Below are positions 27,253 through 37,722 of a stretch of DNA of 64,000 nucleotides, one piece after another. The notes below the pieces were generated by a model, which made no database searches, was not told where the DNA came from, and saw only the letters and a list, made by a program, of their open reading frames with translations. The stretch is from Spirochaetota bacterium (lineage in GTDB: Bacteria; Spirochaetota; UBA4802; JAFGJZ01). The DNA is taken from NCBI GenBank assembly GCA_027858855.1, contig JAQIBV010000054.1:85123-149122 (forward strand), written 5' to 3'. The position numbers were made by a program, and so were the translations under genes. Numbering within the stretch: the stretch's first letter is position 1; each line of letters opens with the position of its first letter.

Positions 27253-27724
27253 AGTTCCGATTTTCAAAGTTCTGCTTGATAGTTATCGTGTTTTCATCTG
27301 AGTTTCCCCAAATGAAGGAAAAGGTTTGGTTCCCTTTTTTTTGACCGGCAAAAACGGAATAAAAAACAACAAAACTACCATTATCATTACTGAATGTGTC
27401 GCCAAGAAGCTCCTCAAGAATTTGTTCACAATAACAGTCAAAAGCAAGAGTTGACATTAATGAAAATGTGTATTTGTGAAGTCGGTCAATGTCACCATAT
27501 TTTTCATAACTTATTTCATTAAGATAAATATGAACAGTTTTCCAAGTTTCTGCAGGTTTTTGATATTGAGTTGTGGAAAATCTGTATCTGCTTTTCTTTA
27601 ATTTTGGTATGTATTTATTGAGACAGAGTACAATGAACTTAGTTTTAGAGATATTAGCTTGTGTACAGTACTTCTCTAAACGTTCATAACGGCTGTACTC
27701 CATAGTGATGGTTGTTTCTATCAT
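27236..27724 (-). CDS. Hypothetical protein, possible ribbon-helix-helix-like N-terminus
   Basis: A 162-residue protein not assigned to a family. Residues 3-45 (ITMEYSRYERLEKYC, then ISKTKFIVLCLNKYIPKL) have the beta-helix-helix rhythm of ribbon-helix-helix proteins, and a similar strand-helix-helix rhythm seems to recur at about 68-110 (TVHIYLNEISYEKYGDI...). The C-terminal 40 residues look like a small beta sheet. AAAAAGGAGG just before the ATG supports expression. It stands alone on the minus strand between gpsA and the MATE gene. Confidence 0.55.
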   Translation of the reverse strand: MIETTITMEYSRYERLEKYCTQANISKTKFIVLCLNKYIPKLKKSRYRFSTTQYQKPAETWKTVHIYLNEISYEKYGDIDRLHKYTFSLMSTLAFDCYCEQILEELLGDTFSNDNGSFVVFYSVFAGQKKGNQTFSFIWGNSDENTITIKQNFENRNFILQI

Positions 27725-27814
27725 GTCATTCCTCCTTTTTGTTGCTCATAATTAACAACGAAAAAAAAGGAGAAATGGGTGAAAAATATTTATTTTTTTA
27801 AAAGACTTAGGATA

Positions 27815-29230
27815 TCAGTAATCCTGAATATGCAGGTGATCGGACTCAAGGTGAAAAGAAATCCCAGGTTCAGAAATCAGATTAATATATTGCCATTTTC
27901 CACTAAAAAAGCGCACCATCATTGATATTCCAAGAATAACTAAAAAGCCGATAAAATATATCCAGACAATAAGAGGCGAAACTTTAAGAATTTTTATCAG
28001 AATGAAAGTACCTGAGGCCATTACCCAGTGAAGTGCGGTAGAGATATACATAGCCCATTTAGTATCCCCTGTCCCTCTTAGAGCTCCTGCGAAAACCAGT
28101 TGAGTCGCATCAGCCAGTGTGTAAATAGATGCAAGCCGTAACATCCATATGGCGAGGGTAGTAAGATAATCATCCTGAGAACCAAGTCCTCCTGTGAACA
28201 GTTGAACAAGATGACCTGCTCCAAATATAAAGAGTATCATCATAATGAAGGCATAGCAGAAGCCGGTTTGTAAAGCCAGATAAGTTGCTCGTTTAACACC
28301 TGCAATATTATTGGCTCCCTTTTGCTGTGCGGTAACTGCCGTAACTGCTACACCAAGTCCAATCATCGGAATGAAGGCAAGCATGTCATAATTAAAGGTT
28401 ATGGTCACTGCTGCTGCTACATCTTCACTCATCGAGTGCATTAATTGTAAAAAAATGTTAAACGCAAATGTATTAAAAAACATTTCACCACCGGATGGCA
28501 GGCCGTAACGCAAAAGTCGTTTCATGAGAACAGAGTTTAGTTTCCATATTTTGAGTTCATGATTTGTTCGGTAGAGCTTATGACGGATGTAGGCAAAAAA
28601 CAGAATTATTGCAATTGCAAAACTTCCTCCGATTGTACCGATTGCTGCGCCACGCAGTCCCATTGCTGGCACAGGGCCATATCCATAAATTAGTAGATAG
28701 TTTAACGGAATGTTAATACACATGCCTATGCCATTGGCGATCATAACCATTTTAGTTTCGCCGATACCAAGAAAGAAGCCTGCAAGAGCGTTACGGATTA
28801 GCAGTGGAAGAGCCCCAATCATCAGAAATGCAAAATAGGTGTATTCCAGATTAATCTGGTTTTGCGTGTGACCGGCAAGTATGAAAATGTATTTTACAAC
28901 AGGTATAAGTAACAGTATAATCGGAAAGACCATAATTGCCAGATAGATACTCTGTGTTGTTGATTGAAGACACTGCGTTTTTTTGTTTGCTCCATAAAAC
29001 TGTCCAACCAAAGCATTAACATAACTGATAACGCCAATGAACAGAGAGCTGAAGGTGAAGGCGGTTAATCCACCGCTCATAGCGGCTGAAATGTAGTTTT
29101 TACCCAGTTGTGCCAGAAAAAGGCGATCAGCAAACATCATAATTGTCTCTGAGGCCTGAGAAATTATCATGGGCAGCGCGACCTTTAGCAGAAGACGCAA
29201 CGTTGGTTCAGGAATATGATTTTCTTTCAT
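27815..29230 (-). CDS. MATE-family efflux transporter
   Basis: A 471-residue inner-membrane antiporter with 12 predicted helices in two similar halves. Family traits: LLKVALPMIISQASETIMMFADRLF at the start, GANKKTQCLQST, and the second-half GANNIAGVKRATYLALQTGF and FAGALRGTGDTKWAM. MATE proteins export drugs or metabolites using Na+ or H+. Substrate cannot be told. The gene is divergent from the NicO-type transporter at 29367. Confidence 0.9.
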   Translation of the reverse strand: MKENHIPEPTLRLLLKVALPMIISQASETIMMFADRLFLAQLGKNYISAAMSGGLTAFTFSSLFIGVISYVNALVGQFYGANKKTQCLQSTTQSIYLAIMVFPIILLLIPVVKYIFILAGHTQNQINLEYTYFAFLMIGALPLLIRNALAGFFLGIGETKMVMIANGIGMCINIPLNYLLIYGYGPVPAMGLRGAAIGTIGGSFAIAIILFFAYIRHKLYRTNHELKIWKLNSVLMKRLLRYGLPSGGEMFFNTFAFNIFLQLMHSMSEDVAAAVTITFNYDMLAFIPMIGLGVAVTAVTAQQKGANNIAGVKRATYLALQTGFCYAFIMMILFIFGAGHLVQLFTGGLGSQDDYLTTLAIWMLRLASIYTLADATQLVFAGALRGTGDTKWAMYISTALHWVMASGTFILIKILKVSPLIVWIYFIGFLVILGISMMVRFFSGKWQYINLISEPGISFHLESDHLHIQDY

Positions 29231-29305
29231 TGAGCATTAGTAAAATATTTACTTTATATGGATAGTATAAAATTATTTGAATGGTCTATTTAGTGAAGTA
29301 ATTGG

Positions 29306-29334
29306 TTGACTCATAATTCTGTAAAGACTATAAA
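29306..29334 (+). promoter_or_regulatory. Sigma-70-type promoter for the NicO-DUF1007-TIM44 operon
   Basis: TTGACT (29306-29311), 17-base spacer, TATAAA (29329-29334). Expected transcript start is near 29341. This places the upstream in-frame ATG at 29334 inside the -10 box, so translation must start at 29367. Confidence 0.65.
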
Positions 29335-29366
29335 TGATAAAAAATATTTTGGAATTGAGGTTTTCT

Positions 29367-30107
29367 ATGGGCTTTTTTATGGATCTTCTTCGTTATATGG
29401 ATAGTCTGCTTAACGGTGCAATCAGGGGTTTGATGGAGGGGTACAGTGTAACTGCCCTCAGCCTGCTTTTTGCTGTATCATTTGCATATGGAATTGTTCA
29501 TTCAATCGGCCCAGGGCATGGAAAAGCTCTGGTTGTTTCTTTTTTTCTTAAAGAGGATCATCCATGGAGAAAGTCGATTTTTCTTGCAGCTTTGATATCG
29601 CTTATTCATACTGGTACTGCACTAATTCTGGCCTATCTGTTTCATTTCGTATTAACCAGTGTTCGGGGAATGTTTAAAATTCAGCTGCAGGGTTACTTTA
29701 TGGTTGTAAGTGGGATTATGGTCGTTGTTACAGGAACGTTTTTTTTGTTATTCAAAATGCTTCATAAACACAAAAAAGATGATTTGCGAAATTCGAACCG
29801 TAATGTCATTTTAATAGGTATTTCCGCCGGGATTGTGCCCTGTCCGGCAGCCTTAATGATTATGATGATTACCCTGTCTAATGGTATTGCCTTGGCTGGG
29901 CTAATGTCTGTTGTTGCTATATCTTTGGGAATGTTTGTTCTTTTATCAGTTGTTGGTTCTGTTGCAATTAAATCTCGTAGTGGTATGCTTTTTCTTTCTG
30001 ATAAAGCTTCCAATAGAACCGAGATCGTATCTACTATTGTAGAATATGCTTCTATTGTGTTAATAATATCTATCGGTCTGGTTATGGCTCTGAAAATTCT
30101 GGTTTAG
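29367..30107 (+). CDS. NicO/RcnA-type nickel/cobalt transporter
   Basis: A 246-residue membrane protein of the NiCoT-related NicO family. It has about six helices, the signature HSIGPGHGKALV near residue 45 and HTGTALILAYL, plus a loop rich in Lys and His (HKHKKDD) between helices 3 and 4. Either uptake or efflux of Ni/Co is possible. The start at 29367 is supported by GAGG at 29357-29360 and by the promoter position. Neighbour DUF1007 is the usual partner of such transporters. Nickel would serve hydrogenase or urease-type enzymes elsewhere. Confidence 0.82.
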   Translation: MGFFMDLLRYMDSLLNGAIRGLMEGYSVTALSLLFAVSFAYGIVHSIGPGHGKALVVSFFLKEDHPWRKSIFLAALISLIHTGTALILAYLFHFVLTSVRGMFKIQLQGYFMVVSGIMVVVTGTFFLLFKMLHKHKKDDLRNSNRNVILIGISAGIVPCPAALMIMMITLSNGIALAGLMSVVAISLGMFVLLSVVGSVAIKSRSGMLFLSDKASNRTEIVSTIVEYASIVLIISIGLVMALKILV

Positions 30108-30113
30108 AGGTAA

Positions 30114-30683
30114 ATGTATAATATGGTAAATCTAATAAAGAAGACCTTCCTGTTAATAATACTTGTTTCTTCTACTCTCTACTCACATCCTCATCTATTT
30201 ATTAAGCCGACCCTGGAACTTGTAATCTCAGATAATAAAATTGAAGGGCTAAAGGTTTCATGGGAGTGGGATCGGTGGTGGAGTGCTGAAGTTGTCTCAG
30301 AATGTGATTTGGATAAAAGCGGATCATTTGATGATAAAGAGATCAAAATGATTTATGAAGAGTTTTTCAGCGCCATTAAGAATTTTAACTATTTTACGGA
30401 TCTATATATTAATAGTAAAAAAATCAAGATTAGTTTAGTTTCAGGCTTTTCGGCTTCTATTGGTAAGGACAATATTGTAACTTATGTATTTACAATACCA
30501 ATTTCGCATGTGGCTACATCCGGAGCAAAAGTTAAAGTAAACTTTAATGATGAAACAATTTATACTGCTTTTGACAGGAGTATAAAATTAAAACCTAATA
30601 GTCTTTATATCTTTAATAACTATAAGGTAGCCGAGAGTGGCTATTATGGTGCCGAAGTAACTTTCGAAATAAAGTCAAAGTAG
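30114..30683 (+). CDS. DUF1007-family periplasmic protein
   Basis: A 189-residue exported protein with a signal peptide (LLIILVSSTLYSHPH) and a His-rich N-terminus of the mature part (HPHLFIKPTLEL), as in the DUF1007 family that accompanies NicO-type metal transporters. Two nearby acidic clusters (DLDKSGSFDDKE) look like an EF-hand-like loop. Start is either 30114 or 30123; both are in frame and the GAGG at 30107-30110 fits neither perfectly. It sits 6 bases after the transporter gene, so it probably helps metal capture in the periplasm. Confidence 0.8.
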   Translation: MYNMVNLIKKTFLLIILVSSTLYSHPHLFIKPTLELVISDNKIEGLKVSWEWDRWWSAEVVSECDLDKSGSFDDKEIKMIYEEFFSAIKNFNYFTDLYINSKKIKISLVSGFSASIGKDNIVTYVFTIPISHVATSGAKVKVNFNDETIYTAFDRSIKLKPNSLYIFNNYKVAESGYYGAEVTFEIKSK

Positions 30684-30692
30684 TGGAGTAAA

Positions 30693-32525
30693 ATGAATAA
30701 ACAAAAAAGAAAAATAATTTGGTTGTTGCTCTATTTAACGGTTCTTTTCGCTGTGTCGTATCTGTTTGCAAGGGCCGGAGGAGCCGGGGGCAGCAGTAGC
30801 GGAGGTTCCTCTTCTTCGGGCAATGGCGATGGTGCTATAATTATATATATTATTATTCAGTTGATACGCTTTTTACTTATAACTCTACCCTTCCCATTTA
30901 ACATAATCAGTGTTGCACTGCTTATTGGGTGCGTTCTTTTTGTTTTATCTAAAAGCAAGGGAAAAGTTCAGGAGAGATCTGTTTATAATGATATTCCTTA
31001 TGACAAACCAGCATCAAAAAATCCAAAAGGCTATTCTACTTTTGCAGCCAATAATCCTGAATTTGACAGGAGTGCTTTTCTTGAAAGTGTGCGCTCATCT
31101 TTTTTGCAGATCCAGGATGCCTGGATGCAAAAAGATTTAAGAAGTGTTCGCAAGTTTTTATCTGATGGAGTATACCAGAGGTTTATAACACAGTTTAAAA
31201 TGATGGATATTCTGCAACAGACTAATAAACTTTCTGATATAAAGGTTAAACAGGTTAGCATCGATAAGGTCGAGACAGATGGAGATTTTGACATTCTGCA
31301 TGTTGCTATCTCCGCGTCACTGTTTGATACATTTATATGCGGTTTAGATTCATCTTTTAACAGTGGTGGATATGAGGAGTTTATAGAGTATTGGTCGTTT
31401 ATTCGCCGTCGTGGTGTAACCAACAATGGAATGTTTGATACACAGCGCTGTCCTAATTGTGATGGTGTTCTTGAAGATGGTCTTGGAGAGGTTTGTGTGT
31501 GTCCATACTGTAACAGTTTGCTAAATAGCGGGGAGTACGATTGGGTTCTTTCAGAGATAACACAGGCTGTTGATTATGTTGCCCAGAACCCGCGACTTGC
31601 ATCAAACAGCTCACTGCGATCTCAGGTTGAAAGGCTTGTAAATGAAAATAGTGATTTTTCGGTGCAGCTGGTCGAAGATAAAGCGAGCAATGGATATCTT
31701 CAGATCATTACGGCTCAGACTCTGGGTAACCCTGCAGTTATGCGACGTTTTGTGTCTGATGACTATTATGAGAAGGTGAAGAAATCTTTTGATAAGAACA
31801 GTGTTGCTTATAACCGGATCTATTTAAATGATGTTTCTCTACTTGCAATACTGGATGAAGAGCAGTGGAATAAACTTTTTATATCCGTAAAGGCTTCGTT
31901 TCAACGTATACATGTTAACGACAAAAACATCAAGGCTATTGATCCTTTTGTTATTTCGGAAACAAGCATCGTTGTGATGAAACGGCAAAAGAATGCGGCT
32001 TTACCAAAGGGGTCTCTCTATTCGCACAACTGTCCTAATTGTGGTGGAAAACTTGAAGATACCTTAGAAACAACATGCCCCTATTGTGGGACTGTTTTAA
32101 ACAGCTCTTCAATTGAATGGATTATTGATGATATCTACACTCGCGATGAATATGCGCAGTATCAGGCAGAAAATAAAAAACAGCTGGATTACAGTGTTGA
32201 TGTCAAATTACTTGAATCGATGTATGATGTTCGTGATTATGCTTATAATAATGTTCTGGTAATTGTTGCAGCTGATCATAAAATTGAAGAGGGTGAAAAA
32301 CAATTTATTCAGAAGATTGCAAAAAAATGGGGTTATAATCCAAAAAAAATTGCTGGTCTTTTGCGTCTTGCTTTTTCAGATCAGCTGCAAATTAAGATGC
32401 CCGCCGACTTGAATCAACGTAAGAAAATCATCAGGCTTATGGAAAATGCGGCAAAATCTGACGGGACAGTCTCTGCCGAAGAGCAGAAAATAATTGAAGA
32501 TGTAAAAAACTATTATTTAGTCTGA
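30693..32525 (+). CDS. Membrane protein with TIM44-like domains, two zinc ribbons and a C-terminal TerB-like domain
   Basis: A 610-residue protein. N-terminal helix, a Gly/Ser-rich stretch (GGAGGSSSGGSSSSGNG), then a second membrane region (about 47-90). Two TIM44-like alpha/beta units (about 110-225 and 300-420) are each followed by a zinc ribbon: CPNCDG...CVCPYC near 252-272 and CPNCGG...CPYC near 447-466. Residues 510-605 resemble TerB (VIVAADHKIEEGEKQFIQKIA; DGTVSAEEQKIIED). TIM44-like domains act in membrane-associated protein handling; the role here is unknown. Nine bases after DUF1007, probably the same operon. Confidence 0.75.
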   Translation: MNKQKRKIIWLLLYLTVLFAVSYLFARAGGAGGSSSGGSSSSGNGDGAIIIYIIIQLIRFLLITLPFPFNIISVALLIGCVLFVLSKSKGKVQERSVYNDIPYDKPASKNPKGYSTFAANNPEFDRSAFLESVRSSFLQIQDAWMQKDLRSVRKFLSDGVYQRFITQFKMMDILQQTNKLSDIKVKQVSIDKVETDGDFDILHVAISASLFDTFICGLDSSFNSGGYEEFIEYWSFIRRRGVTNNGMFDTQRCPNCDGVLEDGLGEVCVCPYCNSLLNSGEYDWVLSEITQAVDYVAQNPRLASNSSLRSQVERLVNENSDFSVQLVEDKASNGYLQIITAQTLGNPAVMRRFVSDDYYEKVKKSFDKNSVAYNRIYLNDVSLLAILDEEQWNKLFISVKASFQRIHVNDKNIKAIDPFVISETSIVVMKRQKNAALPKGSLYSHNCPNCGGKLEDTLETTCPYCGTVLNSSSIEWIIDDIYTRDEYAQYQAENKKQLDYSVDVKLLESMYDVRDYAYNNVLVIVAADHKIEEGEKQFIQKIAKKWGYNPKKIAGLLRLAFSDQLQIKMPADLNQRKKIIRLMENAAKSDGTVSAEEQKIIEDVKNYYLV

Positions 32526-32538
32526 TAGTGAAGTAAAA

Positions 32539-32561
32539 GGCCGGTGCAGGGGCATCGGCCT
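32539..32561. terminator. Hairpin between convergent genes
   Basis: AGGCCGGTGC (32538-32547) and GCATCGGCCT (32552-32561) pair with one mismatch. It lies between the TIM44/TerB gene and hppA, which converge. No T-run, so only a probable shared 3'-end structure. Confidence 0.5.
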
Positions 32562-32569
32562 GAAATAAG

Positions 32570-34630
32570 TCATACAATCATTGGTGCAATGATAAGTGCA
32601 ATTACTGATAGCAGCTTGATTAATATGTTAAGCGCAGGGCCGGATGTGTCTTTAAAAGGATCACCAACTGTATCTCCGACAACTGCAGCGTCGTGCGCGG
32701 CTCCTTTTCGACCTCCATGTGCTCCATCTTCTATGCTTTTTTTTGCATTGTCCCAAGCTCCACCGGCATTTGATTGAAACAGAGCCATTAAAACTCCTGT
32801 AACTGTCGCACCGGCAAGAAGCCCGCCAAGCATTTCAGCTCCGCCCAGAAATCCCACTGCAACAGGCGTAACCAAGGCAATAACGGTTGGAAGAACCATT
32901 TTCTTAATTGCAGCATCAGTAGAAATTGATACGCACCTAGCATAGTCGGCTTTAGCCGTACCTTCCAGCAGTCCTGGTATCTCTTTAAACTGCCTTCGTA
33001 CTTCGTGAATCATCTCCACGGCAGCTCCACCAACAGCATCCATCGATAGTGCGGTAAACAGAAAAGGTAGAACACCACCTATAAATACTCCGGCCATTAC
33101 AAGCGGGGTTGAAATGTCTATTGATTCAACTCCAGCTATTTTCATGAACGAAGCGAAGAAGGCAAGAGCGGTTAATGCGGCTGATCCGATAGCAAAACCT
33201 TTTCCAATTGCTGCGGTAGTGTTGCCAACCGCATCAAGTTTATCTGTTCGGGCACGCACCTCTTTAGGAAGGTTACTCATCTCTGCGATTCCGCCAGCAT
33301 TATCGGCTATTGGCCCGTAGGCATCCACTGCAAGTTGTATTCCGGTTGTTGCGAGCATTCCCAGGGCAGCAATGGCGATTCCATATATACCAGCCAAATG
33401 AAAAGACATAACAATGGTAAAGGCAATAATCAGAATAGGAAAAACTGTAGAGTACATTCCGACCGATAAACCCTTGATTATGTTTGTTGCAGCACCCATC
33501 TCGCTTGCTTGTGCAATCTGCTTTACCCACCGTCGACCTTTCGAGGTAAACCATTCTGTTAAAAGGCCAATGGCTACTCCTGAGATCAGCCCAAGAACAG
33601 TAGTTATGCCAAGTCGTACTACCATTTCGTTTGCACTAATATTTATACCATTTAGAACAGTATCTACTGCAAAAAAGTAAATTACACCGATAGAAGCTGC
33701 TGCAGTTAAAAATGCGGCAGCGAAAGTTCCTCTATTTAAAGCATTTTGAGGATCACCATTTTCGGTTGTGCGAACCAGAAAGGTACAGGCTATAGACATG
33801 ATTATACCAACTGTAGCAATAAATAGCGGAATTATTACATATTCTATTTTATCAGTAAATGTCGCCATTCCCAGAATCATAGCAGAGATAATAGAGCCTG
33901 CATACGATTCGAAGAGGTCCGCACCCATTCCTGCTACATCACCAACGTTATCTCCAACATTGTCGGCGATGGTTGCAGGGTTTCGTGGGTCATCTTCAGG
34001 AATCCCGGCTTCAATTTTGCCGGCAAGGTCTGCACCAACATCGGCAGCCTTGGTATAAATTCCTCCTCCAACACGTGCAAAAAGTGCAATTGATGATGCG
34101 CCTAACGAAAACCCGGAAAGAATGGGCAGAACTGTAGTTTGAATTGATAGTGAATTAAAACCGAATAATCGTGTATATAATATAAATAAAAACGAGATCC
34201 CGAAAAGGGCCAATCCGACTACGTTCATTCCCATTACAGACCCACCGGTAAAGGCAACCGAAAGAGCCTTGTTAAGAGAGGTCCGTGCGGCAGCAGCAGT
34301 TCTTACGTTGCTTAGTGTCGCGACTCTCATCCCCAAAAAACCGGATAGTGCAGACAGAAAAGCTCCAACAATAAATGATAAAGCAGTCAAAACCAGGTTC
34401 CCATTTGAGTAATACCCTAAAATAAGTAATAAGGAAATAATTATTACAAATAGAAAGAGCTTGGAATATTCGGTTTTAAGAAAGGCCATAGCTCCTTCAC
34501 GAATAAATCCGGCAATCTCGCGCATTTTATCTGTGCCGGTATCGCATCGTTTAACTTTGGCACTTTGCAGTAGTGCAAAAGCAATGGCTAAAAGAGCTCC
34601 GACAGGTACGAGATAAATAAGTTTTTCCAT
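32570..34630 (-). CDS. hppA: K+-dependent membrane-bound pyrophosphatase (ion-pumping)
   Basis: A 686-residue integral membrane pump that hydrolyses PPi to move H+ or Na+. The PPi-site motifs are present: [18 protein letters not shown], the Asp-rich [18 protein letters not shown], and the C-terminal mirrored [32 protein letters not shown]. The [11 protein letters not shown] segment has Ala and Gly where K+-independent enzymes have Lys and Thr, pointing to the K+-dependent class. Whether it pumps Na+ or H+ is not settled by eye. Suits an energy-limited fermenter. ATG at 34630 has AAGAGGAAA upstream on its strand. Confidence 0.94.
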   Translation of the reverse strand: MEKLIYLVPVGALLAIAFALLQSAKVKRCDTGTDKMREIAGFIREGAMAFLKTEYSKLFLFVIIISLLLILGYYSNGNLVLTALSFIVGAFLSALSGFLGMRVATLSNVRTAAAARTSLNKALSVAFTGGSVMGMNVVGLALFGISFLFILYTRLFGFNSLSIQTTVLPILSGFSLGASSIALFARVGGGIYTKAADVGADLAGKIEAGIPEDDPRNPATIADNVGDNVGDVAGMGADLFESYAGSIISAMILGMATFTDKIEYVIIPLFIATVGIIMSIACTFLVRTTENGDPQNALNRGTFAAAFLTAAASIGVIYFFAVDTVLNGINISANEMVVRLGITTVLGLISGVAIGLLTEWFTSKGRRWVKQIAQASEMGAATNIIKGLSVGMYSTVFPILIIAFTIVMSFHLAGIYGIAIAALGMLATTGIQLAVDAYGPIADNAGGIAEMSNLPKEVRARTDKLDAVGNTTAAIGKGFAIGSAALTALAFFASFMKIAGVESIDISTPLVMAGVFIGGVLPFLFTALSMDAVGGAAVEMIHEVRRQFKEIPGLLEGTAKADYARCVSISTDAAIKKMVLPTVIALVTPVAVGFLGGAEMLGGLLAGATVTGVLMALFQSNAGGAWDNAKKSIEDGAHGGRKGAAHDAAVVGDTVGDPFKDTSGPALNILIKLLSVIALIIAPMIV

Positions 34631-35008
34631 AGCAGTTTCCTCTTAAAATTGCAATAACTTGCGTATTTACCAGTATTGTGTAACAGTTAATCTAATATCT
34701 GGTTGTCATAGGTCTGCTAACTAAATATCAACAAGTTGAAAGTGTTATAGTAGCACCAGATTGATGCACCGTCAACTTCTTTTGATCAATTGGGGGTATC
34801 TTAAAAACTATCTTTCTGAATATTAGATAATTTTTTTAGAATTAGGGACGGGGATAACAAAGGAGGCGGGATCGGTTTGCCACAGTTAAAAAAATTGTTG
34901 AAAACCTTCACAGTAAGATCTACATCAAATATTCATAAAAAGAGGGGACCGCTTTTAAAATTCAATTTCCTGCTGATAATGTTTGAAAATATATGATGTG
35001 ATCTGCTA
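34631..35008. other. Intergenic region between hppA and nifA
   Basis: 378 AT-rich bases. It must contain the hppA promoter and the end of the nif transcript, but I see no strong terminator. GGGACGGGG at 34845-34853 loosely resembles the GGGGACGGTGGT motif found near 55 and 62 kb. Nothing else to report. Confidence 0.4.
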
Positions 35009-36556
35009 TCAGTGGCGTTTTTTGAATTTTGTTATGTCTATATTGTATTTTTTTATGCGTAATCCCATCTTGCGCACTGTGAGGCCCAGGTTCTTTGCTG
35101 CCGTAGACGCATTGCCATGGCTTTGAGTCAGTTCCTGAATTAGAATCTCATATTCCATGTTGTCAATTTGGCTTTGAAGCGGACCGATGAAATGTTTCTT
35201 CGTCGTGCCTGACTCCTGAATCGATAGAGGCAGGTTGTGGATGCGGATCGTTTTGTTTTGGCTCAGAATTAGGGCTCGCTCGATACAGTTTTCAAGTTCG
35301 CGTACATTTCCGGGCCATGAATAATTTACAAGCAAATCCATTGCCGCCCGAGATATAGAAACAGTATCCCTGCCCAGTTTTTTACTCAATGATTTAATAA
35401 AAAAATCTGTAAGAAGTGGGATGTCTGTTTTACGTTCACGCAGTGCCGGCACCGTTATCGGAAAAACATTCAACCGGTAATAGAGATCCTCTCTGAAAAG
35501 TCCCTGTTTTACAAGATTCATTAAATCTCGGTTTGTTGCAGCAATTATTCTAACATCTACGCTGTAGGTACGAGTTCCTCCTATTCGTTCAAACTGTTTT
35601 TCTTGCAGCACCCTGAGTAATTTGGTCTGCGCATTCATGGTTAACTCGCCAACTTCATCTAAAAAAAGTGTACCCTGGTCGGCCTGCTGAAATTTCCCGA
35701 TTCGCGTTGAAACTGCACCGGTAAAGGCTCCTTTCTCAAAACCGAAAAGTTCGCTCTCTATTAAATTTTCTGGTAGAGCACCACAGTTAAACTTAATACA
35801 CGGTTTATCTTTACGTGGAGACTGGAAGTGTATGGCCTCCGCCACACGCTCTTTACCAACGCCATTTTCACCTAAAATTAGCACTGTAGTTGGTGTGCTT
35901 ACAACTTTACTAATTAAATCAAGTACATGCCGCATAGCTTGAGAGCTGCCAATGATTTTAGTCTGTTGTTTTTTTTCAGCCAACTCTTCATATAGTCTTC
36001 TGTTTTCAGCAATTAGAAGCATGTTCTCTTCATGAACAGTCTGGTGCAGGCGAATGACCCGTGAGATCATGGTTGCGATTATAGATAAGAGTTGTGTGTC
36101 TGATTCGAGTTGAGTTGTATCAGTGAAGAATTTATTAGCGCTTATTGTTCCGATAGTATGATTGGTTGAGGGTATGGGAACACAGATAAAACAGATCGGC
36201 TCGTTTTCATACTCATCTCTGAATTTTGTTTTGTCGACCAACAGATCACTTTCGCGAATATTTTCTATGATAATTGGTAAGCCGCTTTCAACGACACGAC
36301 CGGTTACACCTTCGCCGGGCAAATATCTTCCTTTTGCCTGAGCTTCGGTTGAAAGGCCGAAGCTGTCTTCAATGAAAATTTCACCGGATTGTCGGTTAAA
36401 AATTGTTATCATTCCTCGGATCATGCCTAATTGTTCAGACATCAGTTTAAGAACCGGCTTCATTGCTTTTTGTACATCGTTACTTTTTGAAAGTGTATTG
36501 CTGATTTCATAAAGAAAAGAGACAATGCTTTTTTCTTCAACATGTTGATGTAGCAT
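35009..36556 (-). CDS. nifA: NifA-type sigma-54-dependent activator
   Basis: A 515-residue enhancer-binding protein that activates nif promoters with sigma-54 RNA polymerase. N-terminal GAF domain (about 20-175), AAA+ core (about 200-435) with Walker A GENGVGKE, the sigma-54 contact loop GAFTGA, Walker [10 protein letters not shown] and the arginine-finger region, then a Fis-type HTH ([24 protein letters not shown]) at the end. GGAGG sits 5 bases before the ATG, inside the end of nifV, with a 20-base overlap. Placement as the last gene of the nif operon gives positive feedback if read from the nifH promoter. Confidence 0.9.
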   Translation of the reverse strand: MLHQHVEEKSIVSFLYEISNTLSKSNDVQKAMKPVLKLMSEQLGMIRGMITIFNRQSGEIFIEDSFGLSTEAQAKGRYLPGEGVTGRVVESGLPIIIENIRESDLLVDKTKFRDEYENEPICFICVPIPSTNHTIGTISANKFFTDTTQLESDTQLLSIIATMISRVIRLHQTVHEENMLLIAENRRLYEELAEKKQQTKIIGSSQAMRHVLDLISKVVSTPTTVLILGENGVGKERVAEAIHFQSPRKDKPCIKFNCGALPENLIESELFGFEKGAFTGAVSTRIGKFQQADQGTLFLDEVGELTMNAQTKLLRVLQEKQFERIGGTRTYSVDVRIIAATNRDLMNLVKQGLFREDLYYRLNVFPITVPALRERKTDIPLLTDFFIKSLSKKLGRDTVSISRAAMDLLVNYSWPGNVRELENCIERALILSQNKTIRIHNLPLSIQESGTTKKHFIGPLQSQIDNMEYEILIQELTQSHGNASTAAKNLGLTVRKMGLRIKKYNIDITKFKKRH

Positions 36557-37706
36557 TTTTACCTCCGTTCGCTATTTCGGTGCACCACTGCAATATTATT
36601 GAGGCATCAATTTCATTGCCGGGTTGAGTGCAGAGCTTATTAATTCGTTTTTTAATTATTGTGATAGTTTCATTAGTCAGAGAAATTCCTTTTTGCTGGG
36701 CCAACCTTTTTATTGAGCCATTGCTGCTATAAGGTCCTAATAAAAATTTATTGCATTCAATATAATCAGGATCGGTATAGGGTTGATAGCTGTTAGGGTT
36801 TTTCAGAAGTGCTGATACGTGAATACCTGCTTCATGAATATACAGGTGGTTGCCAATTAATGGTGAAAAGGGTGAAACAGGAATACCGCAATAACGGGAT
36901 ACCAATTCAGCGACAGGTTTCAACTCTGTATAGTTAAGAGCCGTTGAAAAGGTATTAGTAATTTTCATCATGGCAGCCATATCGGTTAAAGATGTGTTGC
37001 CAGCCCTTTCACCAATACCATTCACAGTGACTGAAACAGAATCGGCGCCACCCTCAAGAGCACTTAATGAGTTTGCAGCAGCTAGACCGCAGTCGTTATG
37101 TGCGTGAAAATCCAGTTCTCCAGGCATAAGAGGCCGTAAATTTTGCAGTATTTCCAGGCTTTGTCCTGGAGTCGCACAGCCGCAGGAATCGGCAAGGCGA
37201 ATACGGAAAATATCCATATCCGAAAGCTCGGCAACAGTGCTACAAATTAATGAAATAGGTGTACGGAAAACATCCTGTAGTCCGATGCTCACCTTTCGGT
37301 TTGCTTTAAGAACAGGGGCAATATTATTCTGAAGAATTGATAACTGTTCACTGAGTGTTTTGTTAAATGTCTTTTGCAGAATATCAGAACAGAAAAGAGA
37401 GATATGAATGATCTCCGCGTTGGTAAGCAGGGCGGCTTTGACATCATCTATGTGATTGCGACACCAAGCTGAAATGCGAGTGTTGACTGGTTTTTCACGG
37501 CAGAGCCTGTTAATAAAATCTATCTCTTCGTTTCCCATCGCTGGTATTCCAGCTTCTAATTCATCTATATTGCACCTGAAGAGTGATTGAGCGATTTCAA
37601 ATTTTCCAGAATACGAAAAATTGATACAAGCAGCCTGAGCCCCATCGCGGAGAGTTGTGTCAACAAGTCGTATTTTTCTATTATCAGATTTTGTATAAAG
37701 GTCCAT
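36537..37706 (-). CDS. nifV: Homocitrate synthase
   Basis: A 389-residue DRE-TIM enzyme that makes homocitrate, the organic ligand of FeMo-co, from acetyl-CoA and 2-oxoglutarate. RLVDTTLRDGAQAACINF opens the barrel; the central FHAHNDCGLAAANSLSALEGGADSVSVTVNGIGERAGNTSL gives the metal ligands and GERAGN motif; GIPVSPFSPLIGNHLYIHEAGIH follows. Context in the nif operon supports NifV over isopropylmalate synthase. A long hairpin lies just upstream. Confidence 0.93.
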   Translation of the reverse strand: MDLYTKSDNRKIRLVDTTLRDGAQAACINFSYSGKFEIAQSLFRCNIDELEAGIPAMGNEEIDFINRLCREKPVNTRISAWCRNHIDDVKAALLTNAEIIHISLFCSDILQKTFNKTLSEQLSILQNNIAPVLKANRKVSIGLQDVFRTPISLICSTVAELSDMDIFRIRLADSCGCATPGQSLEILQNLRPLMPGELDFHAHNDCGLAAANSLSALEGGADSVSVTVNGIGERAGNTSLTDMAAMMKITNTFSTALNYTELKPVAELVSRYCGIPVSPFSPLIGNHLYIHEAGIHVSALLKNPNSYQPYTDPDYIECNKFLLGPYSSNGSIKRLAQQKGISLTNETITIIKKRINKLCTQPGNEIDASIILQWCTEIANGGKNATSTC

Positions 37707-37722
37707 TCTCTTACCGTTTAAT

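Noticed and set aside
32544..34058. Plus-strand open frames opposite hppA
   Set aside because: They are antisense shadows of a strongly conserved membrane pyrophosphatase.
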